Shown here: positions 1 through 7,537 of the stretch, piece after piece
Layout: every line of letters starts with the position of its first letter
How positions within the stretch are numbered: position 1 is the first letter of the stretch
NCBI GenBank assembly: GCA_002394305.1
Contig: DGTM01000053.1
Span: 1 to 40,106 of the forward strand
Reading direction: 5' to 3'
DNA length: 40,106 bases
Origin: Prevotellaceae bacterium UBA4336
GTDB taxonomy: Bacteria; Bacteroidota; Bacteroidia; Bacteroidales; Bacteroidaceae
The notes under the pieces: generated by a model
Seen by the model: only the letters and a program-made list of their open reading frames with translations
What the model was told of the DNA's origin: nothing
Database searches by the model: none
Translations under genes and position numbers: made by a program

Positions 1-23
1 TCCCCATGCTCCTACCCAATTTT

Positions 24-68
24 ATGGGGCTTATGGGGCAAATGGGGCTGATGGGGTTTATGAGGGTA
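24..68 (+). repeat. 9-bp G-rich tandem repeat with G-quadruplex potential
   Basis: Five consecutive 9-bp units of the form ATGGGGCTT, the last degenerate. They place four GGGG runs at 26-29, 35-38, 44-47 and 53-56, separated by three loops of exactly 5 bases. This fits the classic G-quadruplex pattern on the plus strand, which is the template strand of the GH92 gene that ends just to the right. Folding is inferred from sequence only. Confidence 0.7.
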
Positions 69-73
69 AGGGA

Positions 74-95
74 GCCCTGCGCTGATGCGCAGGGC
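74..95. other. Perfect 9-bp stem hairpin
   Basis: GCCCTGCGC (74-82), loop TGAT (83-86) and GCGCAGGGC (87-95) form a perfect GC-rich stem-loop. It lies about 110 bases downstream of the GH92 stop codon. Neither strand has a clear U-tract after it, so calling it a rho-independent terminator would be weak. It could be a 3' RNA structure or a protein-binding palindrome. Confidence 0.5.
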
Positions 96-115
96 ACGGT
101 GGCTGACGGGGGAGA

Positions 116-183
116 GGAATGGGAGCAAAGGGAGGGAATGGGAGGAATGGGAGGAATGGGAGGAATGGGAGGGAATGGGAGCT
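116..183. repeat. GGGAGGAAT-type short tandem repeat
   Basis: A run of GGGAGGAAT units, 9 bp each with a few length variants, fills the stretch between the hairpin and the GH92 stop codon. Small ORFs read through it only as artefact Ser/His-rich peptides. No gene is supported in positions 1-204. Confidence 0.75.
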
Positions 184-204
184 AGGGGAACTGGGGGTTG
201 GATG

Positions 205-2391
205 TTATTTGTAGGATGGTGGGGCGATTTGGGTTCCCCATTTTGTGTTGGGTTTGTCTGATGTGGCATATTTCATGATGGCGCCATCTGCGAGGTCTTT
301 CCATGCGAGCCATGTTCCTTTGCATTCTTTTCCGTTGATGTTCAGGGATTTGATGTATGGTTTTCCGTCTTGTGAGCTTGTCTGTACGATGTCTTTTCCG
401 TTTGGCAGATGTATGGTTATGCGTGGGAATGATGGCGTACTCAGTGCGAATCCTGCCACGCCGGGAATTTCGGGATATAGTCCGAGGCTGACCCACACGT
501 ACCATGCCCCCATGGCTCCGAGGTCGTCGTTTCCTGGAAGTCCATCTGACACGTCTATATATATTTCGTTTAAGACGCGTCGTATGACGTCTTGTGTCTT
601 CCATGGCGACCCGACCCAATTGTATATCCATGGGAAACCGAAGCATGGTTCATTGCCTGAGGCGTACCAGTCGTCTCCATAGTCGGCATCGAGGCGGCGG
701 AAGTATTCTTGTAGGCGTACTTCTGCGGAGTCGCGTCCGCCGATTGTCTCGATCAGTCCGTTGATGTTGTATGGTACCATCCAGAAGAAGTCCTTGTAGG
801 TTGCCTCCATGAATCCTTCGTCGAGCGACTTCCAGTTGCCGTTTTGGTCGCGCGACTGTATCCATCGTGTCTGCGGATTGTAGAGTCTTTTCCAGAAGCG
901 TGTCCGTTCCATGTATTTGTCGGAGAGTTCTTTGTCGTCGAGTGCTTCGAGAGCGAACCTGGCGATGGCGAAGTCTGCGGACATGAATTCCAGCTGCCTT
1001 GATGCGTCGAGGTTGCCTGTTTCCAGGTAGTCTTTCAGGCCCGGGCGTGTCTCGAACTTCTGGCATTTTGCACCAGGCACTTCTGCTCCCTTCCTCATCA
1101 CTTTGATGGCGGCTTCTTTGTCGAAGTTTCGTGCTCCCCATATCCAGGTGTTAGCCACGATGATGCTCGACGGGTCGCCTTCCATGATGTTTGTTTCCCA
1201 ATTCGCCACGACCCATCGCGGAAAAGAACCTCCCCCTTGTTCTGCGAAGTCGATGTGTGACTGCGCTATGTCGGCAGCCACGTCTGGTTCGAGCATGACG
1301 AGCAGTTGTGTTTGTGTGCGATAGGTGTCCCAATTGCTGAATCCGGTGTATTGTCGCGAACGCGATTTGTGAACTTTCTCGTCGGCTCCCATGTATTCTC
1401 CGTTGACGTCGCTTGCCAGGCTGGGATGGATGAGAGCGTGGTAGAGGTGGGTGTAGAACTGTGTAATGCGGCTTTTGTTTTCGCCGTCCACTTCGATGCG
1501 TCCCAGGTAGTCGTTCCATTTCCTCTCGGCTCTTGCTACCACTTGGTCGAAGTCCCATCCCAGGTTGTCGGCCTTCAGGTTTTCTCTGGCATTTTCTATG
1601 GAGACATACGAGAGTGCGAACCTATAGAGGAGAGTTTTCTGCTGCTTGGTGTCGAATGTGAACCAGAAGCCCGACCTGGGTCCTTCTACGAAGTTGGAGC
1701 CGGCGATGACTTTGTCTTCCCGCCAGATGCCGCGTTGGCTTGAGGCGACATTGAATTCGCCCACGATGTAAACCTTATACGGGGTGGGATAGGCTTGCCC
1801 GCAGAAGCTTCCGCCTGTGGCGTAGCCTTCGAAGTGGTTGGCATCCGTCATGGCGACTGCCGCCTGGTAGATGGGTGTGGATGCCAGTCCGGAGCCGATG
1901 ATGACTGTTCCCTTTTCCGCATCGCTGGGGAAGGTGAAGCGCCCCATACCCGAGCGCTCGGCCACCGTCAGCTCGGCCAGCACGTCTCCATTGACCTTTG
2001 CCTGGTAGTAGCCGGCGTGTCCCTTCTCGTCGCTCACGGTATAGTGTGCGGAGCGGATATCGTTGGGCGATTTCGTCAGCTCCCCTTTGAGAGGGAACAT
2101 CGGGAAGTTGCCGAGGTTGTAGCATCCGCCGCCGCTGTACTGGTTCGCCACGAAGCCCGAGTTCTTCTCGAAGTAGGTCGGTGTGAACTGCACCATTCCG
2201 TGAGGATAGGTAGCGCCGGGGCAGATGTATCCCGAGGCCAGCCCGTGGGTGGTGCCTGACCCGATGAGCGTGTTCACGAGGTGTGCGAAGTCAGCAGTCT
2301 TTGCAGCAGACAGGGCGATGGAATAGAAGAGAGCCACGATGGCCGGCATCATAGGCCTGAAAAGACGCGATGGGGAAAACGGTTTGTTCAT
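205..2391 (-). CDS. GH92 family alpha-mannosidase-like glycosidase, secreted
   Basis: A 728-residue protein with a hydrophobic signal peptide in the first ~30 residues, followed by a full-length GH92 fold: an N-terminal beta-sandwich and an (alpha/alpha)6 catalytic part. GH92 enzymes are Ca2+-dependent exo-alpha-mannosidases of the periplasm or cell surface. Visible family signatures are SNWDTYRT in the middle, the acid-region Glu at about residue 529, and GNDDLGAMGAWYVW near residue 620, whose Asp pair (622/623) matches the general-base region. Two motifs differ from the common consensus: the usual VPHD is VPYN, and the usual GxMSAW is GAMGAW. Family membership is clear, but the linkage specificity may be altered. 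It is transcribed alone, with a probable long leader from the promoter at 2663-2693. Confidence 0.9.
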   Translation of the reverse strand: MNKPFSPSRLFRPMMPAIVALFYSIALSAAKTADFAHLVNTLIGSGTTHGLASGYICPGATYPHGMVQFTPTYFEKNSGFVANQYSGGGCYNLGNFPMFPLKGELTKSPNDIRSAHYTVSDEKGHAGYYQAKVNGDVLAELTVAERSGMGRFTFPSDAEKGTVIIGSGLASTPIYQAAVAMTDANHFEGYATGGSFCGQAYPTPYKVYIVGEFNVASSQRGIWREDKVIAGSNFVEGPRSGFWFTFDTKQQKTLLYRFALSYVSIENARENLKADNLGWDFDQVVARAERKWNDYLGRIEVDGENKSRITQFYTHLYHALIHPSLASDVNGEYMGADEKVHKSRSRQYTGFSNWDTYRTQTQLLVMLEPDVAADIAQSHIDFAEQGGGSFPRWVVANWETNIMEGDPSSIIVANTWIWGARNFDKEAAIKVMRKGAEVPGAKCQKFETRPGLKDYLETGNLDASRQLEFMSADFAIARFALEALDDKELSDKYMERTRFWKRLYNPQTRWIQSRDQNGNWKSLDEGFMEATYKDFFWMVPYNINGLIETIGGRDSAEVRLQEYFRRLDADYGDDWYASGNEPCFGFPWIYNWVGSPWKTQDVIRRVLNEIYIDVSDGLPGNDDLGAMGAWYVWVSLGLYPEIPGVAGFALSTPSFPRITIHLPNGKDIVQTSSQDGKPYIKSLNINGKECKGTWLAWKDLADGAIMKYATSDKPNTKWGTQIAPPSYK

Positions 2392-2440
2392 AGTTTGAGG
2401 TATAATTTGGAATTTAAGTTCGCTTGCTATCTTTCTTTTG

Positions 2441-2591
2441 TAGTTAAGTAGTTAAGTAGTTCTTGCGCTCCGTTGGTGCTCAGGCGGCAAAGCCGGAGTC
2501 TCGCTTCGCTCGTCCTTCGGACAGTAGTTAAGCCAATACCTCTTTCGCCTGCTTTCTGTTTCCAAAGCATTCGGCTTAACTACTTAACTAC
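2441..2591. repeat. Inverted-repeat element in the GH92 leader
   Basis: TAGTTAAGTAGTTAA at 2441-2455 is the exact reverse complement of TTAACTACTTAACTA at 2576-2590. The arms flank about 120 bp, and the left arm itself is an 8-bp tandem repeat. The element lies between the predicted GH92 promoter and start codon, so it would be transcribed as a large stem-loop in the leader. It resembles other AT-rich inverted-repeat elements in this window (12337-12470, 14121-14207, 38327-38426). Confidence 0.7.
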
Positions 2592-2662
2592 TGACTACAT
2601 AACTACTTCGGGAATTAAGTAAGGAATATGATGGTCGTTAGCGGGAAACGCTTCAATCCCTA

Positions 2663-2693
2663 CAAAATTAGGAATAATTTCTCAGACGGACAA
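2663..2693 (-). promoter_or_regulatory. Predicted Bacteroidota-type promoter for the GH92 gene
   Basis: On the minus strand, TTG (plus positions 2691-2693) is followed by exactly 20 bases and then TAATTTTG (2670-2663), matching the Bacteroidota TTG-N(19-21)-TAnnTTTG pattern. Initiation here would give the GH92 mRNA a leader of about 265 nt. No better match lies closer to the start codon. Confidence 0.55.
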
Positions 2694-2818
2694 GTCAAGG
2701 GGGGATATTTGAATGCTTATTAAAGAAAATTAACTTTGGCTGAGTGGGGGCGGCGGTTCTGCGAATGAGCGTGCACGTCCGGCGTCGGGCCCACTTGTCG
2801 CTTGCCAGGCTCAGTAAA

Positions 2819-2906
2819 CTCCCACGTGTGGCGTCGGGCTTTCCTTGCTGTGGCGTCGGCAGTTCCTTGCTGTGGGAACGGGCTTTCCTTGCTGTGGCGT
2901 TTTGGC
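2819..2906 (+). repeat. 22-bp tandem repeat array upstream of a promoter
   Basis: Three clear copies start at 2841, 2863 and 2885 with exact 22-bp spacing, each opening TTCCTTGCTGTGG. A degenerate fourth copy starts at 2819. The array ends 59 bp before the TTG of the plus-strand promoter at 2966-2996. An ORF runs through it, but translation there is unlikely because it lies upstream of the promoter. The rest of the 2392-3061 gap holds two promoters, one inverted repeat and no supported gene. Confidence 0.8.
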
Positions 2907-2965
2907 TTCTGATGATAATAGGTCAGATGCACGCCGAGATGGTTGGAATTTTTATCGTGGTTCTT

Positions 2966-2996
2966 TTGCTCGCATGGAAAAAAAGATGTACCTTTG
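2966..2996 (+). promoter_or_regulatory. Predicted promoter of the polysaccharide gene cluster
   Basis: TTTTG ending at 2968, then exactly 20 bases, then TACCTTTG at 2989-2996: a textbook Bacteroidota promoter. Transcription would start near 3003, about 60 nt before the ATG at 3062. This rules out the much longer upstream reading frame start at 2744. Confidence 0.75.
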
Positions 2997-3061
2997 CAAC
3001 TGGTTTTACTGCGGAAGCTGGCTTTTGCTTACGGCATCGTGCCAGCGGAGCATTTGCGTAT

Positions 3062-4498
3062 ATGATGAAGAAAGGTTACTATGAGTTCGGGCTGTTGGTG
3101 GTTGCGTGGCTGTTTGTGACGGTCTTTTCATATACGACTTCCCCTTTGTTCCATGTCTGGGGTAATACGCCGGACTCGCCGATTTTCCAGATTGTCGGGA
3201 AGTATTGGGCTGAGGGAGATGTCCCGTACCGGGACTTGTGGGACATGAAGGGCCCCTATATCCTCTTTGTCAATGCTTTGGGCTATGCTCTGACGGGTAC
3301 GAAGACGGGTGTGTTTGTACTCCAGGGTATTTCCCTCTGTCTGACGCTCGTCGTGATATTCAGGACGTTTCTCCTGTGTTTGCCTGCGGCGGGGGCGTTC
3401 CTCCTGACGTTGTTGTCGCTGTGCGGACTGTCGTACGTCTACGAGGGCGGGAACATGACGGAGGAGTACCTTTTGTTCCCGCTGTCGTTGTCGTTCTATT
3501 ATATCCTGAGGTGGGTCGATGCTTACGAAGAGGGCGGTGTGGTCAGACATCCGGTGCGGTGTGCGTTTCTCTACGGGATGGTCCTGGGCCTGAGCCTGAT
3601 GTCGCGCCTGACGAATGCTTTGGGCCTTTGCTCTGCGGTGGCTGTGATTGCCGTGACGCTGCTGCGCCGCAGGGAGTACAGGAACTTTTGGGCAAACGCG
3701 GGCATGTTTGTCCTCGGCTTCGGTGCCACGTCGGTGCCGTTCGTGGCTTACTTCTACAGCCATGCCGCTTTGCGTGAGATGTGGGAGGCGACCTTCCTGT
3801 TTGCCTTGGGATATGCCGGCAATGCAGGGATGAGCTTGTCCGAGATAGGCATCCACTACTTTGTCCTGAGCTATCTGAACAGCATCCTGATTGTGGCTGT
3901 CGGCGTCTATGTGGCCTGCCGCAGCCGGTCGTTGTCGGTGCGGACGTGCCTGTATTTCCTTTCCGGAGCGGTGCCTTTCCTGTGGTTCTGCCAGGGGAAC
4001 GGCTACGGTCACTATGGGATGATTGTCTATCCCATGTTTGCCTGGGCTGCGGGGGAACTTCTGGGCCGCAGGCTACGGCTTGCCTTTGCCGTTGTCTCCC
4101 TGGCGGTTATGGTCGGTGCCTTGAGCAAGGTGCGCTTCATGTGCACGATGTATCATTGGGACAACGAGGAGGTGAGGGCCTGCCGGAGGTTTCTCGAGCA
4201 GGAGCCGATGCTGGACTATACGTCGTTCGTCGCCTACGGGTGCGACCCCAATCTCTACCTCGAGCTCGACGTACACCCGGCGGTCCCGGTGTTTTCCCTT
4301 CAGGAAATGGGGCGTGAGAGAATCCCGGAGTGGACGGACTTCCTGCTGTCGATGTACGCAGAGAAACAGCCGCGTTGGATGCTGGTCTGCCGCGATATGG
4401 GCGGTGACTCGCTCATCATCGAGCCATTGCTTGCGCGAAGCTATCGCCAGGTGTCGTCCGACCCAGTTCATCACCTTGAATTGTACAGGAAAAGATGA
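3062..4498 (+). CDS. Polytopic membrane glycosyltransferase, PMT/ArnT (GT-C) type
   Basis: About 478 residues with roughly ten hydrophobic membrane segments. GT-C enzymes use polyprenyl-phosphate sugars and transfer the sugar on the outer face of the inner membrane. Two features match: an acidic motif after the first membrane segment (NTPDSPIF, whose Asp is the expected catalytic position) and the conserved loop YRDLWDMKGPYI. The C-terminal ~100 residues are soluble. The start at 3062 (or the adjacent ATG at 3065) is chosen because a strong promoter ends at 2996; the open frame back to 2744 would be untranscribed. It is the first gene of a plus-strand polysaccharide cluster. The acceptor (glycan, lipid or protein) cannot be told from sequence. 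Confidence 0.75.
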   Translation: MMKKGYYEFGLLVVAWLFVTVFSYTTSPLFHVWGNTPDSPIFQIVGKYWAEGDVPYRDLWDMKGPYILFVNALGYALTGTKTGVFVLQGISLCLTLVVIFRTFLLCLPAAGAFLLTLLSLCGLSYVYEGGNMTEEYLLFPLSLSFYYILRWVDAYEEGGVVRHPVRCAFLYGMVLGLSLMSRLTNALGLCSAVAVIAVTLLRRREYRNFWANAGMFVLGFGATSVPFVAYFYSHAALREMWEATFLFALGYAGNAGMSLSEIGIHYFVLSYLNSILIVAVGVYVACRSRSLSVRTCLYFLSGAVPFLWFCQGNGYGHYGMIVYPMFAWAAGELLGRRLRLAFAVVSLAVMVGALSKVRFMCTMYHWDNEEVRACRRFLEQEPMLDYTSFVAYGCDPNLYLELDVHPAVPVFSLQEMGRERIPEWTDFLLSMYAEKQPRWMLVCRDMGGDSLIIEPLLARSYRQVSSDPVHHLELYRKR

Positions 4499-4673
4499 AG
4501 GCTCCCGGACGAAAAGGCGCGAATGCCTGCGAATGTTTGCTTTTTTTTGTAATGAAACAATAAAACGCCCCTCTGATTCGTTATATAAATGTAAATTTAC
4601 TTTTCAGAAGTTAAAACGTAAAAACGTCGGAGCGTGTGGTAACTGTCTGTTCCCAGGCTTTTACGAACAAGGA

Positions 4674-5543
4674 ATGATAACAGCGTCGATAGTAACATAC
4701 AATAATAACCTGCTGGACCTGGAGGGAATCCTCCGGAGCCTGCTCATCTCACCGGTGGAGAAGGTGTGGATAATAGACCACAGCGACGAGTTCCTGCGAC
4801 TGGAAGGCGAGCTGCTGGAGTATATGCGCAAGGATGAGGACTTCATCAAACATTCGGGCAGAGGCTTCCGCCTGGAATACATGAAACGCAACAACAAGGG
4901 CTACGGCTGCGGGCACAACATAGCCCTGCGCAAGGCCATAGAGGAGGGCAGCCATTACCACCTGGTGGTCAATCCCGACGTATGGTTCGGCGCAGAAGTC
5001 ATCCCGGCGCTCTGGAGGCTGATGGAGGAGGACGAGAAGGTAGCGCTGGTGATGCCCAAGGTGCTTTTCCTCGACGGCTCGGTGCAGCGGCTGGCGAAGC
5101 TGCTCCCCACTCCGCTCGACCTCTTCGGCCGCTTCTTCCTGCCCCAGTGGCTGATAGCCAAGCGGAACGACCGCTTCGAGCTGCGTCACTCCGGCTACGA
5201 CACGGAGATGAACGTCCCCTTCCTCTCCGGATGCTTCATGTTCCTCCGGGTGAGCGCCCTGCAGAGCGAAGGCATCTTCGACGAACGCTTCTTCATGTAC
5301 ATGGAGGACGTGGACATCACACGCCGCCTCCACGCCAAGTACAAGACGCTCTTCTACCCCTCGGTGAGCATCTACCACCGCTTCAGCCGCCTCTCCTACC
5401 ACAAGTGGCACCTCTCGCTCATCCACATGTCCAGCGTCGTGAAGTACTTCTGCAAGTGGGGATGGGTGTACGACCGGGACCGGCGGCGCTTCAACAAGAG
5501 AACACTAAAGGAAATAAAATCATTCAGGGAAGCAAGAGAATGA
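4674..5543 (+). CDS. GT2 family glycosyltransferase (rhamnosyltransferase-like)
   Basis: A 289-residue cytoplasmic GT-A glycosyltransferase. It begins with the nucleotide-binding strand ITASIVTYNN, has the metal/nucleotide motif VNPDVWF near residue 100, and later GCFMFLRVSAL and FFMYMEDVDITRRL, typical of WbbL/rhamnosyltransferase-like GT2 proteins that build O-antigen or capsule repeat units. The ATG at 4674 starts the GT2 fold exactly; the upstream frame is unrelated in composition and overlaps the previous gene. The 175-bp gap before it is AT-rich with no clear TAnnTTTG box. Its stop overlaps the start of the Wzi-like gene (ATGA at 5540), indicating translational coupling. The donor sugar is unknown. 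Confidence 0.85.
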   Translation: MITASIVTYNNNLLDLEGILRSLLISPVEKVWIIDHSDEFLRLEGELLEYMRKDEDFIKHSGRGFRLEYMKRNNKGYGCGHNIALRKAIEEGSHYHLVVNPDVWFGAEVIPALWRLMEEDEKVALVMPKVLFLDGSVQRLAKLLPTPLDLFGRFFLPQWLIAKRNDRFELRHSGYDTEMNVPFLSGCFMFLRVSALQSEGIFDERFFMYMEDVDITRRLHAKYKTLFYPSVSIYHRFSRLSYHKWHLSLIHMSSVVKYFCKWGWVYDRDRRRFNKRTLKEIKSFREARE

Positions 5544-7051
5544 GGACAGCTAAATTCATCACAGCAATCCTGTGCCTGCTGCTCGTCCCCCAGGGAGGCA
5601 AGGCGCAGATAGAACGCCTCGGCGAGGACGTGCAGTACGGCGGCAGCCTGCGCGGTACGTTCGGCGGAGGCGACAATGCCCCCTTCTGGTTCACCAGCAA
5701 CAGGTACGGGCTCGGTCCCGTCGGCAACAACACCGTCCAGGCCCGTGCCTACATCAAGCGCGACGCCGAGACAGACTCGCTCATGGCCTGGCGCCTGGGC
5801 TATGGTGCCGACATCGCCGCAGGCTACGGGGGCGAGAGCTACTTCAACGTCCAGCAGCTGTACGCCGACGTGCAGTGGAAGATGCTTCGCCTCTCCTTGG
5901 GACAAAAGGAACGTCCCTCGGAACTTAAGAACGCCGAGCTCTCCACCGGCGGCATGACGCTGGGCATCAACGCACGCCCCGTGCCACAGGTCAGGCTGGA
6001 GATGCCCGACTTCTGGACCGTCCCCGGCACACGCGGACTCTTCTCCTTCAAGGCACACATCGCATACGGCATGTACACGGACAACGCCTGGCAGCGCCAC
6101 TGGGCAGAAGGTACCACCAACCTCTACACCAAGAACAGCCTCTTCCACTCCAAGGCCCTGCTCCTCAGGGTAGGCAACGAGAAGAAATTTCCCCTGTTGC
6201 TGACCGGCGGACTGGAGATGGCCTGCCAGTTCGGAGGCAGAGGCTACAACCAGGTGGGCTACAGAGGAGAGCAAATAGAGCAGGACGTCAAGCTCGGGGG
6301 CAACATCCTCAAGGCCTTCTTCCCGAGCGGCGGCGACATCAACGACGACGACTTCTCCAACGCCTCCGGCAATCACCTCGGCTCGTGGCACCTGCGCCTC
6401 GACTGGAAAGACAAGCGCTGGAGCGTGGCAGCCTACATGGACCACTTCTTCGAGGACCACAGCCAGATGTTCTGGCAGTACGGTTTCTGGAAGGACATGC
6501 TGCTGGGTCTCGAGGTGAACCTGCCCTGCAACCGCTACCTCAGCACCGTTGTCTACGAGCACCTCGGCACGAAGCACCAGTCCGGACCCATCTATCATGA
6601 TGCCACAGCCGAGAACCCCATGCAGATAAGCGCCAACGACACCTATTACAGACACCACAACTACGGAGCATGGCAGCACGGCGGCTTCGTCATGGGCAAC
6701 CCGCTCATCCCCTCGCCCATGTACAACGCATACCTCGGAAGCCCAGGCATGCTGAGCATCAACTTCAGCCGAGTCAACGCACATCACGTAGGACTGAAGG
6801 GCAACCCCAGCCGCTATTTCTCGTGGCGCGTACTGTATACCTACGAGAAGAACCTCGGCTCGTACGACAAACCCACGATGGACCCCCTCGTGGGGCACTT
6901 CCTCCTGCTCGAGGCAACCTATGCCCCGAAGAAACTCAGGGGACTGAGCTTCTCGGCAGCCTACGGGCACAACCACGGCAGCCTGCTCGGCCGCTCCAAC
7001 GGCATGATGCTCACCGTGGCATGGGACGGCTGGATATACAAATGCAACTAA
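5540..7051 (+). CDS. Wzi-like capsule assembly outer-membrane protein
   Basis: A 503-residue protein with a signal peptide (cleavage likely after GGKAQ, about residue 21) and a long beta-strand-rich body ending in WDGWIYKCN. The layout, an early GGDNAPFWFTSNRYG motif and repeated amphipathic strands, matches the Bacteroidota capsule-assembly Wzi family, an outer-membrane beta-barrel that attaches or organises surface polysaccharide. The start is fixed by the ATGA overlap with the GT2 gene and by the signal peptide directly after it. Its position beside a GT2, a GT-C enzyme and a WecA-like transferase supports a role in surface glycan export or attachment. Confidence 0.85.
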   Translation: MRTAKFITAILCLLLVPQGGKAQIERLGEDVQYGGSLRGTFGGGDNAPFWFTSNRYGLGPVGNNTVQARAYIKRDAETDSLMAWRLGYGADIAAGYGGESYFNVQQLYADVQWKMLRLSLGQKERPSELKNAELSTGGMTLGINARPVPQVRLEMPDFWTVPGTRGLFSFKAHIAYGMYTDNAWQRHWAEGTTNLYTKNSLFHSKALLLRVGNEKKFPLLLTGGLEMACQFGGRGYNQVGYRGEQIEQDVKLGGNILKAFFPSGGDINDDDFSNASGNHLGSWHLRLDWKDKRWSVAAYMDHFFEDHSQMFWQYGFWKDMLLGLEVNLPCNRYLSTVVYEHLGTKHQSGPIYHDATAENPMQISANDTYYRHHNYGAWQHGGFVMGNPLIPSPMYNAYLGSPGMLSINFSRVNAHHVGLKGNPSRYFSWRVLYTYEKNLGSYDKPTMDPLVGHFLLLEATYAPKKLRGLSFSAAYGHNHGSLLGRSNGMMLTVAWDGWIYKCN

Positions 7052-7074
7052 CCCGACAAAACACACAGCACAAC

Positions 7075-7506
7075 GTGAAAGCAAAACTCTACATATTAGC
7101 ACTTGTGGCAGCCGTGCTGAGCATGAGCAGCTGCGACAAAAAGGACTGCAACGGCGACCTGGACGGCATGTGGCAACTGACGGAGTGGCGAGGCGCCGAT
7201 GGCACCGTGAAGGCCACCAAGCAGGACATGATCTTCTACAGCTTCCAGCTGCAGATGTGCAGCTTCTTGAAAAGTGGCGACAGCGACTTCTACATGCGTG
7301 CCTTGTTGAAGGTCAGCCCGGAGCAGATCACCATCTACAATCCCTTTGACTACGTAGGAGACAGCCACGACGAGGTGCGCCCCATGTCCGTCCTGGCGGT
7401 TGCAGGCGTTCCGGAGGACGGCATCTTCCAGATAGAGACGCTGACGGGCAGCCAGATGCTGCTGAAGACCAACGACGGCGAGCTCCTCTCCTTCAGGAAG
7501 TATTAG
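7075..7506 (+). CDS. Small secreted lipoprotein, function unknown
   Basis: About 143 residues. A signal sequence (KAKLYILALVAAVLSMSSC) ends in a cysteine after a lipobox-like stretch, so the mature protein is probably lipidated. The body contains GMWQLTEWRGADG and alternating strands, resembling lipocalin-like small lipoproteins of Bacteroidota, although I cannot name a family. I chose the GTG at 7075 because it gives a standard-length signal peptide. An in-frame ATG at 7042, overlapping the end of the Wzi-like gene, is an alternative that adds 11 residues. It lies 23 bp after the Wzi-like gene and 31 bp before the WecA-like gene, in the same direction, so it is probably co-transcribed. Confidence 0.65.
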   Translation: MKAKLYILALVAAVLSMSSCDKKDCNGDLDGMWQLTEWRGADGTVKATKQDMIFYSFQLQMCSFLKSGDSDFYMRALLKVSPEQITIYNPFDYVGDSHDEVRPMSVLAVAGVPEDGIFQIETLTGSQMLLKTNDGELLSFRKY

Positions 7507-7537
7507 CATCATCCTACAGCCCAGAAACAGACACTCC

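Noticed and set aside
2441..2591. Invertible promoter (phase-variation switch) in the GH92 leader
   Set aside because: The segment between the inverted arms has no TAnnTTTG box in either orientation, and no invertase gene is nearby.
2744..3061. N-terminal extension of the membrane glycosyltransferase
   Set aside because: The extension is the 22-bp array plus the promoter at 2966-2996, so it would precede the transcription start.
5396..7102. 568-codon minus-strand ORF opposite the Wzi-like gene
   Set aside because: Biased Val/Ala/Glu/His composition and no recognisable domain; the plus-strand gene has a signal peptide, a family match and operon context.
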